This document shows, piece by piece, positions 1 through 9,240 of a stretch of DNA of 64,000 nt. The position numbers were made by a program, and so were the translations under genes. Under the pieces are notes generated by a model. That model did not search any database. It was not told the DNA's origin and saw only the letters and a program-made list of their open reading frames with translations. Where the stretch lies: the NCBI RefSeq assembly GCF_005434915.1, contig NZ_SKCG01000001.1, positions 1,301,868 to 1,365,867 of the forward strand. Reading direction: 5' to 3'. The stretch comes from Aurantiacibacter suaedae (GTDB lineage: Bacteria > Pseudomonadota > Alphaproteobacteria > Sphingomonadales > Sphingomonadaceae). The stretch's first letter is position 1; each line of letters opens with the position of its first letter.

Positions 1-1
1 G

Positions 2-133
2 GCTGAGCGTGGGCTGCGAGACATGCAGCGCAGCCGCCGCGCGGCCGAAGTGGCCATGATCGGCAAGGGCGACAAGGTATTCGAACTGGCGCAATGTTGG
101 CATAGCCGTGATAGCCTAGCTCTATTGAAGTAG
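2..133 (+). CDS. C-terminal end of an unidentified protein (cut by window edge)
   Basis: An open frame enters from the left edge and runs to a TAG at 131-133, giving about 43 residues rich in Arg and Ala and ending in DSLALLK. Only the tail is present, so the family cannot be named. It is compatible with a short charged C-terminus of a cytoplasmic protein. No recognisable motif is visible. The frame could also be chance coding in GC-rich DNA. Confidence 0.3.
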   Translation, partial: AERGLRDMQRSRRAAEVAMIGKGDKVFELAQCWHSRDSLALLK

Positions 134-205
134 CCTTGCCAGTTCGATTGGCAATACTGCGCCGTCACCGCCAGCTTGTGCTCGGACAACGCAAGGAGAG
201 ACCCT

Positions 206-361
206 ATGGATGACACACATCTCGAAAAGCTGCGCAAGCGGCACCGCGCGCTCGATCGGCTGATCGACACCACCAAGGCGCTCTCCCGCCAAGGTGAACT
301 GGCGCAGTTGAAGCGCCAGCGCCTCCGGCTGAAAGATCGCATCGCGCAGGCCGCGAGTTGA
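206..361 (+). CDS. YdcH/DUF465 family small protein
   Basis: A 51-residue, very charged, helical protein. The arrangement HLEKLRKRHRALDRLID followed by LKRQRLRLKDRI is the hallmark of the DUF465 (YdcH) family of short coiled-coil proteins, whose role is not established. The start at 206 is chosen over an upstream in-frame ATG at 176 because AAGGAG (193-198) sits at the right distance and the conserved region begins right after it. A rho-independent terminator follows directly, so this is probably a monocistronic gene. A second family member lies about 420 bp downstream. Confidence 0.8.
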   Translation: MDDTHLEKLRKRHRALDRLIDTTKALSRQGELAQLKRQRLRLKDRIAQAAS

Positions 362-385
362 GCGCGAAAGCGCAGAACAATTCAG

Positions 386-414
386 GGGCGCAGGACTTTT
401 CTGCGCCCTTTTTC
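386..414 (+). terminator. Rho-independent terminator after the first ydcH-like gene
   Basis: GGGCGCAG and CTGCGCCC form a perfect 8-bp GC-rich stem around a 7-nt loop, followed at once by TTTTT. It lies 25 bp past the stop of the preceding gene. Confidence 0.85.
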
Positions 415-783
415 GTTGCCGGCGATGCCAAGCCTTGTTCCTACTGATGATAGATCACACTGGCGTTTCGTAATAGCCATTACCTATCACGCCACCCACC
501 GCCACTTGGCCACCCCGGAACATTGCTTCATTTTCAAAGCGCTGCAGCCAGTAATCCCAAGAACCACCTCACGCGAGAGAAGCCGCACAACGGGCTCTCG
601 ATTGAAACCAATCCGAACCAGGGCCATTGTCGGAAAGCGGACCGGGCCCCTCTGGCAAGCGACTTCCTGGCGCTTGCGATGTCGGACCGCATCGGACGGC
701 CGATGCACGGGACCTGGCCTGCCCCTCTATGCCCCCGCCTGTGCATGGCCGTCCGATCGACATTCCCTTGTTGGAGACATGAC
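415..783. other. Intergenic stretch without a convincing gene
   Basis: About 370 bp between the terminator of the first YdcH gene and the second. Overlapping frames are open here on both strands, but none has a ribosome site or family resemblance. The one notable content is the long imperfect hairpin at 691-757, listed separately. The promoter of the downstream ydcH-nhaA unit must lie here. Confidence 0.6.
691..757. repeat. Long imperfect inverted repeat upstream of ydcH-nhaA
   Basis: ATCGGACGGCCGATGCAC (691-708) pairs with GTGCATGGCCGTCCGAT (741-757): 17 base pairs broken only by one bulged G, with a 32-nt loop. No T-run follows, so it is not a simple terminator. It ends 26 bp before the start codon of the second YdcH gene and could act in the 5' untranslated region or be a small RNA or repeat element. 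Confidence 0.6.
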
Positions 784-972
784 ATGAAGGCCCGCATCTA
801 CAAATTGACCGAGTATCTGCAGCGTGTGGAAGAGCGCCTGTCGCTGGAACAGCAACGTGAGCGCCCCAACGGCTTTGCCCTGTTGCACCTGAAGCTGCTC
901 CGCCTGCGCATCAGGAACACTCTGAGCCGCGCGATCCAGCGCCTTGCCAAGCCGCAAGTGCAGGCGACCTGA
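784..972 (+). CDS. YdcH/DUF465 family small protein, second copy
   Basis: A 62-residue basic helical protein. The pattern RIYKLTEYLQRVEERL followed by LKLLRLRIRNTLSRA matches the YdcH/DUF465 style but with a longer basic tail. The start at 784 follows GGAG (773-776); the longer upstream frame from 523 lacks a ribosome site and shows no family similarity. It stops 3 bp before nhaA begins, so the two are very likely co-transcribed and translationally linked. Function is unknown. Confidence 0.75.
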   Translation: MKARIYKLTEYLQRVEERLSLEQQRERPNGFALLHLKLLRLRIRNTLSRAIQRLAKPQVQAT

Positions 973-975
973 GCA

Positions 976-2145
976 ATGCTGGCACGTGCAACCCTCGCAC
1001 TGCGCGACTTTTTGAAACAGGAAAGCGCCGGCGGAATCGTTCTTATCGCCTCTGCGGTGCTCGCGCTGATCGCAGCCAACAGCGCGGCCGCGAGCGCCTA
1101 TTTCAGCACGCTGGAGCTGCCCGTCGCCGTCACTGTCGGCAGCTTCGCCATCGACAAGCCCCTGCTCCTTTGGATCAACGACGGGCTGATGGCGGTGTTC
1201 TTCTCCCTCGTCGGCCTCGAAGTGAAGCGCGAGGTGATGCAGGGCCAACTATCGAGCTGGAACAAGGCTTCGCTTCCTCTGTTCGCAGCCATCGGCGGGA
1301 TGGCCGTGCCCGCGCTGGTATTTCTCGCGCTCAATTCGGGTACGCCGGAAAATGTTGCTGGCTGGGCTATCCCAGCCGCGACCGACATTGCCTTCGCGCT
1401 TGGCGTATTGTCGCTGCTCGGACCGCGCGTGCCGGTTGCGCTCAAGGCGCTTTTGCTGGCGATAGCGGTGATCGACGACATCGGCGCCATCACCATCATC
1501 GCGCTGTTCTATTCAGGCACCATCGACACCTCCATGCTGGCAGGCGGTGCCTTGGCGCTGGTGGGCCTCATCGCGCTTAACCGGCTGCGGATCGCGTCTT
1601 CGATCCCCTATGTAATCCTGACCGTGGTACTGTGGGTGTTCGTTCTCAAATCGGGCGTCCATGCGACGCTTGCGGGCGTGGCTGCGGCCATGACCATCCC
1701 GCTCACCGCGCGCGGCGGTTCGGAGCCGCTCGCCCATATGGAACACGCGCTGCACCCCTGGGTGGCCTTCCTCGTGATCCCGATTTTCGGCTTTGCCAAT
1801 GCGGGCGTGAGCCTTGTCGGCTTGTCCCCCGCCGACGTGCTAGCGCCGCTGCCGCTGGGCATCGCGCTGGGCCTACTGATCGGCAAGCAGGTGGGGATTT
1901 TCGGGCTTTCGTTCGTGGCGGTGAAGCTCAACCTGGCGAGCCTGCCGGAAAATGTCGGCTGGCGGCAGGTCCATGCGGTGTCGCTGCTGGCGGCGATCGG
2001 CTTCACGATGAGCCTGTTCATCGGCAACCTCGCCTTTGCCGATCCGGCGCAGGTCGATGCGGTGAAGCTGGGCGTGCTTTCGGGCTCGCTGGTCGCGGCG
2101 CTGGGCGGCTATGCGCTGCTGCGAATATCGCTGAAAGGCGGGTGA
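976..2145 (+). CDS. nhaA: Na+/H+ antiporter NhaA
   Basis: A 389-residue, very hydrophobic inner-membrane protein with about 12 predicted transmembrane helices, the normal NhaA length. NhaA expels Na+ (and Li+) in exchange for protons, giving pH and salt homeostasis. The signature aspartates are present: ATDIAFALG near residue 136 (Asp133 of the E. coli protein) and the pair VIDDIGA near 162-163, matching Asp163/Asp164. A lysine in LIGKQVG near 298 matches the conserved Lys300. It directly follows a small YdcH gene and is followed after 2 bp by the encoded CCA end of a convergent tRNA-Gly, so no room exists for a separate terminator. Confidence is high. Confidence 0.95.
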   Translation: MLARATLALRDFLKQESAGGIVLIASAVLALIAANSAAASAYFSTLELPVAVTVGSFAIDKPLLLWINDGLMAVFFSLVGLEVKREVMQGQLSSWNKASLPLFAAIGGMAVPALVFLALNSGTPENVAGWAIPAATDIAFALGVLSLLGPRVPVALKALLLAIAVIDDIGAITIIALFYSGTIDTSMLAGGALALVGLIALNRLRIASSIPYVILTVVLWVFVLKSGVHATLAGVAAAMTIPLTARGGSEPLAHMEHALHPWVAFLVIPIFGFANAGVSLVGLSPADVLAPLPLGIALGLLIGKQVGIFGLSFVAVKLNLASLPENVGWRQVHAVSLLAAIGFTMSLFIGNLAFADPAQVDAVKLGVLSGSLVAALGGYALLRISLKGG

Positions 2146-2147
2146 AC

Positions 2148-2221
2148 TGGAGCGGGTGAAGGGAATCGAACCCTCGTCGTCAGCTTGGGAAGCTGCTGCT
2201 CTACCATTGAGCTACACCCGC
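2148..2221 (-). tRNA. tRNA-Gly, anticodon CCC
   Basis: On the minus strand the cloverleaf reads GCGGGTG acceptor, a D-arm with GGTAG, an anticodon stem around TTCCCAA (anticodon CCC, decoding GGG), T-arm GGGTTCGATTCCC, the partner CACCCGC, discriminator U, and an encoded CCA at 2148-2150. The length is 74 nt including CCA. It is convergent with nhaA and lies 2 bp from its stop codon. Confidence 0.95.
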
Positions 2222-2507
2222 AAGGCGCTGGACTGGATGGGTTTTCGGGCAACAAAAACAGGCACGCCCAGCCATTTCAGCGCGATTGGCGCGGCCTAGC
2301 CTGCTTTTCCCGCCGGATCAATCGCGGCTTTGTTTCGCACCGCGAGATTGTGCGCGAAAACTTTCCAGCGGATGCCTCGCGCCCGCTGTAAAGTTGCAAT
2401 TGGCCAGTTGCGCCCTATGTACCATCGCTCTCGACCGAGACTGAAAAACGACGTTGCCTAGATGCACGAGGCTGTGCGCCTATTGCGCGTCCGCAAGACG
2501 GGTACAG

Positions 2508-4193
2508 ATGCCGGAAAACAACGAAACGCCCATTTCTCCCCCCTTGGTGGAGCTGGATATCAACACCCACGACCGCGGCTTCTATGACGGATTCAGCCGC
2601 GAGGTGACGATCCCTTCGAAGATCATCGTTTCGTTGATCATCATGTGGGCAATCTTCTTTCCGGTTTCGGCAAACGAGACGCTCACCGTCGTCAATTCAA
2701 CCATCGTCGCGAACTTCTCTGGCTGGTACGTCTATCTCGTTGCCGCGCTAATGGTCACTTGCCTTCTTCTCGCGCTGATCCCGAAGGTGGGTTCCCTGCG
2801 GATCGGTAATCCCGGCGAAAAGCCCGAGTTCGGTTTCTTCAGCTGGTTTGCCATGCTGTTCGGCGCGGGCATCGGCATCGGCATGTTGACCTATTCGACC
2901 GGCGAACCGCTGGCCCACTTTCAAAACAATCCGGACATCATCCGCGGCACGGTCGCTGCCGTTTCGCCCGAAGCGGTGCGGCCTGCCTATATCTACACCT
3001 TCCTCCACTGGGGTCTGGCGGCATGGGGCTGCTATGGACTTGTCGGCCTCTCCATCGGCTATGTGGCCTACCGGCGCAATCTGCCGCTTACGATCCGCTC
3101 CGCCCTGGCCCCGCTGTTCGGCAAGACGATGGAGGGCGGTATTGGCCACATCGTCGATATCGTGGCCGTGGTGGCAACGATCCTCGGCGTGGCCGTCACG
3201 ATGGGGCTCGGCGTCGAACAGTTCGTCGCGGGGCTCAGCCGGATCGGTCTGGGGGACTGGCTGCTTGATACAGACGGCAGGTCGACGCCCATTGCCATTA
3301 CCGTCTCGCTGGCGCTTCTGGTCGGGGCCTCCACGCTCAGCGCGCTGTCTGGCGTGGGCAAGGGCATTAAGTGGCTGTCCAACCTCAATCTAGGCCTCTC
3401 GCTGGCGCTGCTGGCCCTGTTTGCGGTGGTCGGCGTGGGGCTGGCGGGTCTCGAACTGCTCGGCGTGGCGATTTTCGACTATCTTCTCAATCTTCCGCGC
3501 GCGGCGCTGACGCTGTTCCCTTCCGACGGGACTGAGATCGGCGAGGCGCTGGTACGCTGGCAGCTCGACTGGAGCGTGTTCTACTGGGCCTGGTGGATCG
3601 CCTTTGCTCCCTTTGTCGGCATGTTCATCGCGCGCATCTCGCGCGGGCGAACGGTGCGCGAATACGTGCTGGGCGTAATGATCGTGCCTTCGCTGATGTG
3701 CTTTGTCTGGATGGTTCTTGTCGGCGGCACGGCCATTGAGCTGGAGCTTAGCGGACAGGCGCAGGGAGCCATCCTTGCCGCACCGATTTCCGATCAGCTC
3801 TATGCGACGCTGAACGTCCTGCTCGATCCCGCCATTGCCAAGATCGTCTCCGGCCTCGTGGTGATCCTGCTGATGACCTATCTCATCACCAGCACTGACA
3901 GCGCCATCCTGATCGTGAACACGATCAACGGGGCGGGCGAAACCGACGGCCAACGCCGGCGTCACATTGTGTTCTGGGGCTTCGCGCTGGCAGTGATGGT
4001 CGGCTCGATGTTGATCATCGGCGGCATTGGCGCGATCCGCACCACGATGATTATCGGCGCTCTGCCATTCTCACTGGTGGTCGCCCTTATGGGCATAGCG
4101 ATCGTGAAAGCCATCGCCTTCGACATCGTGCGCAAGCGCCACGGCGTGCCGACAACTGCAGAGGCCTGCGAGAACTGGCCCGAAGAGCAATAG
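2508..4193 (+). CDS. BCCT family betaine/carnitine/choline transporter
   Basis: A 561-residue membrane protein with about 12 transmembrane segments, matching the betaine-choline-carnitine transporter family, which imports quaternary-ammonium osmolytes using Na+ or H+ gradients. Family landmarks are the glycine-rich GAGIGIGMLTYSTGEPLAHF stretch near residues 115-135 and the Trp-rich YWAWWIAFAPFVGMF segment near 365, followed by the conserved basic loop RISRGRTVREY. The start at 2508 is preferred over an in-frame ATG at 2454, because the homologous part begins after it. It stands alone between the tRNA and a long spacer. Substrate cannot be decided; the salt-related nhaA nearby would fit a role in osmoadaptation. 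Confidence 0.9.
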   Translation: MPENNETPISPPLVELDINTHDRGFYDGFSREVTIPSKIIVSLIIMWAIFFPVSANETLTVVNSTIVANFSGWYVYLVAALMVTCLLLALIPKVGSLRIGNPGEKPEFGFFSWFAMLFGAGIGIGMLTYSTGEPLAHFQNNPDIIRGTVAAVSPEAVRPAYIYTFLHWGLAAWGCYGLVGLSIGYVAYRRNLPLTIRSALAPLFGKTMEGGIGHIVDIVAVVATILGVAVTMGLGVEQFVAGLSRIGLGDWLLDTDGRSTPIAITVSLALLVGASTLSALSGVGKGIKWLSNLNLGLSLALLALFAVVGVGLAGLELLGVAIFDYLLNLPRAALTLFPSDGTEIGEALVRWQLDWSVFYWAWWIAFAPFVGMFIARISRGRTVREYVLGVMIVPSLMCFVWMVLVGGTAIELELSGQAQGAILAAPISDQLYATLNVLLDPAIAKIVSGLVVILLMTYLITSTDSAILIVNTINGAGETDGQRRRHIVFWGFALAVMVGSMLIIGGIGAIRTTMIIGALPFSLVVALMGIAIVKAIAFDIVRKRHGVPTTAEACENWPEEQ

Positions 4194-4565
4194 CGAAACA
4201 AGTCAAACACAAGTCCACGCGCGAGCATCGCCTGATGAAAATCCCATCAACTTGTGTTGATCTTGGGCATTTTTCCAAAATGTCTACGAGCCTAAAAATA
4301 TTGGCGCCCGATGCGCTTAATACGCCGACATTGGGGAATTAGTATTTCCCGATTATTTTGCGACAACTTTGAGTGTTGCGATATTGCAACGCAAATATCC
4401 CAGTTCCAGAAACTCCCCTGGCTCCGGTGGCCACCTCTCCCCCTTCCCGCTAATTGGCAGGCATTCCGCGCGTCATGCTTTTGCGGGATGATGCCTTTAC
4501 GGATCGCGCCGCCGATAGAGCGTTGAGCGCGGTCGCAGGAACTTATTCTCTTAGGGGTTTTACAA
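4194..4565. other. Intergenic region with inverted repeats before a TonB receptor
   Basis: A spacer of 372 bp. Just past the BCCT stop, AACACAAGT (4206-4214) and ACTTGTGTT (4250-4258) form a 9-bp inverted repeat followed by a T-rich stretch, a possible terminator. Further on, GTTGC-N6-GCAAC (4375-4390) is nested inside TTTGCG...CGCAAA (about 4357-4396), which looks like an operator for the downstream receptor. No gene is seen. Confidence 0.5.
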
Positions 4566-7205
4566 ATGCTGAAATACTCAACCGGCGCGTCCATCGGCGC
4601 GCTAGCCATCGCCTTGGCCGCCCCCGCGGCCGCCCAGGACACCGCTGCCGAAGCACGGCCTGCGCGCACCGGCGGTCTCGACACCATCCTCGTTACCGCG
4701 ACCAAGCGCACCGAAGATCTGCAAGACGTGCCGGTTTCGGTGCAAGCCCTCGGAGAAGAGGGGCTGCAGCAGCTCAACATCGCCACCTTCGACGACTACC
4801 TCGACCAGCTGCCGACCGTGACCGCAGGCGGCAGCGGGCCGGGCCAGTCGACGATCTATATTCGCGGCCTCGCCTCGACCACGCCGAACCTCACCACCGC
4901 AGGCGTTGCGGGCCTTGCTCCCAACGTGTCCCTGTATCTCGACGAGCAGCCGCTGGCGCAGCCGGGCCGCAACCTCGACGTCTATGCCGCCGACCTTGCC
5001 CGCATCGAAGTTCTGTCCGGCCCGCAGGGCACGCTTTTCGGCGCCAGTTCGCAGGCCGGTGTGGTGCGCCTGATCACCAACAAGCCGAGCCTTGCCGGAT
5101 TCGACGCAAGCGCCAGCGCCGGGGTCTCCTTCACCAAGGATGGCGAAACGAGCTACAAGACCGAGGTGATGCTCAACGTGCCGGTCACCGACACGCTCGC
5201 CATTCGCGGGGTCGCCTATCTCGACGATCAGGGCGGCTATATCGACAACGTTCAGGGCACGCGCACCATGCGCGGCAGCGCCCGCTTCCGTCCGGAAGGC
5301 ACTGTCCGTGCCAACGGCGTTCCGGTCAGCGAGCGGCGCGCCGGCTTCTATTCTGACCAGGCCACGCTCGATTACCTCGACAGCGAAGTCACCTTTCAGG
5401 AGGCCAATAACGCCGCGCTGGTGGAAGACAACTTCAACGACACGCAATATGCGGGCTTCCGCGCCAGCGCGCTGTGGGAAGTGACCCCCGACTGGACGGT
5501 CACGGTCTCCCACACGCGCCAGAGCATCGAATCCGATGGCGTGTTCTTCGCCGATCCGGAGCTGGGCCTCGACAATCTCGACATTCAGCGCTTCTCCGAC
5601 GACCGGATCGAAGACAATTTCTCGAACACGAGCTGGACGATCGAAGGCCGCCTGGCGATGCTCGATATCGTCTACACCGGTGCCTACACCGATCGCGAGA
5701 CGCAGCAGAATGTCGGCTATTCCGACTACCTCTTCGTCGGCCAGTACATTCCGTATTACATGTGCGACACGGCCGTCGCCTATCCGGACTACGCCCTCCC
5801 CGCCCCGGCCGATCCGACCTGCTATGCGCCGAACCTGTCGGTCACTTCGGACACCGACACCACCGTGTTCACGCAGGAATTCCGCGTAAACACCCCGCAG
5901 GATGCCCGCATCCGCGCAACCGCTGGCGCGTTCTATTCCAACCTCGTGTTGAAGGAACGCAACGACTACTACTATGCTTCGGAACTGTCGCGCGGCGCCG
6001 ATGGCGTCACGCGCGGGTTCGCGCCGATCTATCCCTTCACCAACACCGAAGTGACGGGCACCACCGGAAATGCAGCGCCGGGCTACTTCAGCGATCCCGG
6101 CCCGCTGCCCGAGAACGTGGGCTTCCGCAACGACGTGAAGCGCACCGACGAGCAGTTCGGCCTGTTCGGCGAGGTCTCGCTCGACATCGTGCCCGACCTG
6201 CTGACCGTCACCGGCGGCCTGCGCTACTACGATGTGAAGGTCGATCTCGAAGGCGCGGCGACTTCTGCGTTCTGCAAGCGCAACTCACCGATTTTCGGGG
6301 CTAACGTGGGTGTACCCGTGGAAGACCAGGTGAACATTCCCGGCTGCGGCGGCACGAACATTTCGGCCAAGTATGCGCCCGACAACCCCGACGGGAACCC
6401 CGACAAGGCCGCGACCGACGGCGTGATCTTCAAGGGCACGCTGACCTTTACGCCGACCGAAGACCTGCTGTTCTACGCCACCTATTCCGAAGGCTTCCGA
6501 CCCGGTTTGCTGAACCGCCCTGGCGGCGTCGTTGGCAACAATGGCTATCAGGTTCCCTACGTGCTCGATACGGACGAAGTGAAGAACTACGAATTCGGGT
6601 GGAAGACCCAGCTGTTCGACCGGCAGCTGCGCCTGAACGGCAGCGCCTTCTTTGTCGATATCAGCCGGCTGCAGACGACGATCTTCGATCCCGACATCAC
6701 CAACCTGTTCTTCTCGGACAATGCCGCGAACGCGGAAATCAAGGGCGTTGAGGCGGACTTCACGTTCCAGCCCTATGCCGTGCCGGGGCTGACCTTGGCA
6801 GGCGCGATGTCGATCCTCGATACCGAGATCACCGAAGTGCTGACCGATACCGACGACGTTGTGCTCGGTTCCCCGCTTGCCTATGCTCCGGAATTCCAGG
6901 GCAACCTGCGCGCGCGCTACGAATGGGATGTGTCGAGCGAGCTGACAATGCACGTCCAGCCGCAGGTCACCTACTCGTCCTCGAAGTTCACTGACATCAT
7001 CCAGATCAACCGTCTGCAGCTGGATAGCTACACGACCTTTGATCTTGCCGCCGGTGTGACCAACGATACCTGGGCCTTCGAAGTGTTCGGCGAGAACCTG
7101 TCAGACGAGCGGGCGCAGATTGCCGGAAACTTCAATTTCGATGTCGCCCGCGTGACGGTCAACCGTCCGCTGACGGTCGGCATCCGGGTCTCCTACGACT
7201 ATTGA
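4566..7205 (+). CDS. TonB-dependent outer-membrane receptor
   Basis: An 879-residue protein with a cleavable signal peptide ending at AAPAAAQ near residue 23, a TonB-box-like ILVTATKR at about 39-46, and an N-terminal plug domain (VPVSVQALGE, then TIYIRGLAS and the GPQGTLFGASSQAGVVRLIT segment typical of plugs). The rest is a long C-terminal beta-barrel ending in VRVTVN...VGIRVSYDY with a terminal aromatic residue. Such receptors take up scarce ligands across the outer membrane with energy from TonB-ExbBD. The plug style is that of the large sphingomonad receptor class whose ligands are mostly unknown. It is followed by its own terminator. Substrate is not deducible. Confidence 0.9.
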   Translation: MLKYSTGASIGALAIALAAPAAAQDTAAEARPARTGGLDTILVTATKRTEDLQDVPVSVQALGEEGLQQLNIATFDDYLDQLPTVTAGGSGPGQSTIYIRGLASTTPNLTTAGVAGLAPNVSLYLDEQPLAQPGRNLDVYAADLARIEVLSGPQGTLFGASSQAGVVRLITNKPSLAGFDASASAGVSFTKDGETSYKTEVMLNVPVTDTLAIRGVAYLDDQGGYIDNVQGTRTMRGSARFRPEGTVRANGVPVSERRAGFYSDQATLDYLDSEVTFQEANNAALVEDNFNDTQYAGFRASALWEVTPDWTVTVSHTRQSIESDGVFFADPELGLDNLDIQRFSDDRIEDNFSNTSWTIEGRLAMLDIVYTGAYTDRETQQNVGYSDYLFVGQYIPYYMCDTAVAYPDYALPAPADPTCYAPNLSVTSDTDTTVFTQEFRVNTPQDARIRATAGAFYSNLVLKERNDYYYASELSRGADGVTRGFAPIYPFTNTEVTGTTGNAAPGYFSDPGPLPENVGFRNDVKRTDEQFGLFGEVSLDIVPDLLTVTGGLRYYDVKVDLEGAATSAFCKRNSPIFGANVGVPVEDQVNIPGCGGTNISAKYAPDNPDGNPDKAATDGVIFKGTLTFTPTEDLLFYATYSEGFRPGLLNRPGGVVGNNGYQVPYVLDTDEVKNYEFGWKTQLFDRQLRLNGSAFFVDISRLQTTIFDPDITNLFFSDNAANAEIKGVEADFTFQPYAVPGLTLAGAMSILDTEITEVLTDTDDVVLGSPLAYAPEFQGNLRARYEWDVSSELTMHVQPQVTYSSSKFTDIIQINRLQLDSYTTFDLAAGVTNDTWAFEVFGENLSDERAQIAGNFNFDVARVTVNRPLTVGIRVSYDY

Positions 7206-7230
7206 TCCGGCCTGAGGGCTGAAGCGCAAG

Positions 7231-7274
7231 CGGCGGGAGCGGACTTGAAGGTTCGCTTCCGCCGTTTTGCTTTG
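7231..7274 (+). terminator. Rho-independent terminator after the TonB receptor
   Basis: CGGCGGGAGCG (7231-7241) pairs with CGCTTCCGCCG (7254-7264), an 11-bp stem with one G-T pair and a 12-nt loop, followed by TTTTGCTTTG. It ends only about 13 bp before the next start codon. Confidence 0.8.
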
Positions 7275-7287
7275 TTAAGGCGCGTAT

Positions 7288-9240
7288 ATGAGCGAACGCG
7301 AAGAACACCTGACGCAAGCGCAGAAGGCTTTGCAGGCGGGCGATTTTGGCAAAGGCCTTGCGCTTGCCGAGCAGCTGCTGGCGAGCGAACCCGACAATGG
7401 CGAAGCCCTCTACATGGCCGCTGTCGCCCTGCGCTATCTGCAACGGTATGACGAGGCGGCGGAGATGCTGGCGCGACTTCATGCGGCGATGCCCGAATAT
7501 GGCCGCGCCTGGCAGGAGGTCGGGCACCTCGCCCGCGCCCAAGGGCAAAATGCGCAGGCCGTCGCCGCCTTCCAGCGCGCCACGCGGTTCAACCCCGCGC
7601 TTGATGCGAGCTGGCGGGCACTGGCGGAATTGCAATCAGGCTCCCAAGCGCGCCACGCAGCCGAACAGGCGCAGCGCATCGCAAGCCTGCCGCGCGAGTT
7701 GGTCGCGGTTACTCACCATCTGCACGAAGGGCGCCTGTTGCGCGCGGAAGAAATCTGCCGCCACTATCTTCGCACGCATCCCAAGGACGTGGAAGGGATG
7801 CGGCTGCTGGCCCGCGTCGGCATGAAGCTCGGCATTCTCGACGATGCCGAGTTCCTGCTCGAAAGCGCCCGCGTGTTCGCGCCGGACAACGCGCAGGTTC
7901 GCCTCGACTACATAGAGGCACTGCGCCGCCGCCAGAAGGTTGACCGCGCACGCGAGGAGGCGGAGAGCCTCTACGATACCGATCCTGCCAACCCGCTGTT
8001 CCAGTCGCATCTGGCCATCGAATCTATGCAGGCCGGTGACTACGACCGTGCCTTCGCGCTGTTCGCACAAGTGCTGGACAAGGTGCCGGACGATCCCGCT
8101 ACGCTCACCAGTCTCGGCCATGCATTGAAAACAACAGGCGAGACGGAGCGGGCCATCGCCAGCTACCGCGCCGCCTGCGCGGCCAAGCCCGATCACGGCG
8201 ATGGCTGGTATTCGCTGGCCAACCTCAAGACCTATCGCTTCACCGATGAAGAGGTTGCGCAAATGGAAGAGCAGGCCAAGCGGCCCGATCTCGCCTTCAT
8301 GGACAGGGTCCACCTCGCGTTCGCCCTCGGCAAGGCGCACGAAGACCGGGGCGACTACGCAGAGAGCTTCAAGCATTACGAACGCGGCAATGCCCTTAAA
8401 CGCGCGCAGACCCGCTATGATGCCGACACAATGACCGCCGAACTGGCCAAGCAGCGCGAAGTCTGCACGCCCGCGCTGTTCGAAAAGCAGGCAGGCGCTG
8501 GCCATGCGGCTCCCGATCCGATCTTCATCGTGGGCCTGCCACGCGCCGGTTCAACGCTGCTGGAGCAGATCCTCGCCAGTCACAGCCAGGTAGATGGTAC
8601 GCTCGAGCTCCCCGACATCCTTGCGCTCGCCCATCGCCTGCGCGGGCGAAAGGCGGGTCAGTCGCTCTATCCGCAGGTGCTGCACGATCTCACCGCCGAT
8701 AAGCTGGCCGAACTCGGCCGCCACTATATCGAGAACACCAAGGTTCACCGACAGGGCGCGCCGTTCTTCATCGACAAGATGCCGAACAACTTTCGCCATA
8801 TCGGGCTGATCCATCTGATCCTGCCCAATGCGAAGATCATCGATGCCCGCCGCGCGCCGATGGATTGCTGCTTTTCGGGCTTCAAGCAGCTCTTCGCCGA
8901 GGGGCAGGAGTTCACCTACGGCCTTAAGGAGATCGGTCGGTACTATGCCGATTACGTCGACCTGATGGCGCACTGGGACGAGGTGCTGCCGGGCAAGGTG
9001 CTGCGCGTGCAGCACGAAGATGTGCTCGACGATCCCGAAGGCCAGATCCGGCGGATGCTCGACTACTGCGGGCTGGAGTTCGAAGAAAGCTGCCTCGCCT
9101 TTCACCAGACCGACCGCGCCGTGCGCACAGCCAGCAGCGAGCAGGTGCGCCAGCCGATCAACCGCAAGGGCCAAGGCGCATGGGTGCCCTTCGATCGCTG
9201 GCTGGGCGACCTGCGCGACGCGCTCGCCCCGCCGCTCTAG
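7288..9240 (+). CDS. TPR-repeat sulfotransferase family protein
   Basis: A 650-residue, apparently cytoplasmic protein. Residues 1 to about 390 are helical TPR repeats (for example DFGKGLALAEQLLASEPDNGEALYM-type units cut into 34-residue periods). Residues from about 410 form a PAPS-dependent sulfotransferase domain: the 5'-phosphosulfate loop GLPRAGSTLLEQILASH near 415-431, and RRAPMDCCFSGFKQ near 531, which resembles the 3'-phosphate-binding segment. The domain layout resembles the bacterial TPR-sulfotransferases related to tyrosylprotein sulfotransferase. The start has only a weak ribosome site and lies just past a terminator. A CysQ phosphatase that would recycle the by-product PAP is encoded about 6 kb downstream. 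The acceptor molecule is unknown. Confidence 0.88.
   Translation: MSEREEHLTQAQKALQAGDFGKGLALAEQLLASEPDNGEALYMAAVALRYLQRYDEAAEMLARLHAAMPEYGRAWQEVGHLARAQGQNAQAVAAFQRATRFNPALDASWRALAELQSGSQARHAAEQAQRIASLPRELVAVTHHLHEGRLLRAEEICRHYLRTHPKDVEGMRLLARVGMKLGILDDAEFLLESARVFAPDNAQVRLDYIEALRRRQKVDRAREEAESLYDTDPANPLFQSHLAIESMQAGDYDRAFALFAQVLDKVPDDPATLTSLGHALKTTGETERAIASYRAACAAKPDHGDGWYSLANLKTYRFTDEEVAQMEEQAKRPDLAFMDRVHLAFALGKAHEDRGDYAESFKHYERGNALKRAQTRYDADTMTAELAKQREVCTPALFEKQAGAGHAAPDPIFIVGLPRAGSTLLEQILASHSQVDGTLELPDILALAHRLRGRKAGQSLYPQVLHDLTADKLAELGRHYIENTKVHRQGAPFFIDKMPNNFRHIGLIHLILPNAKIIDARRAPMDCCFSGFKQLFAEGQEFTYGLKEIGRYYADYVDLMAHWDEVLPGKVLRVQHEDVLDDPEGQIRRMLDYCGLEFEESCLAFHQTDRAVRTASSEQVRQPINRKGQGAWVPFDRWLGDLRDALAPPL

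Noticed and set aside
416..783. 123-codon frame between the two YdcH genes
   Set aside because: No ribosome site, odd composition, and it runs through the large hairpin; several frames are equally open here.
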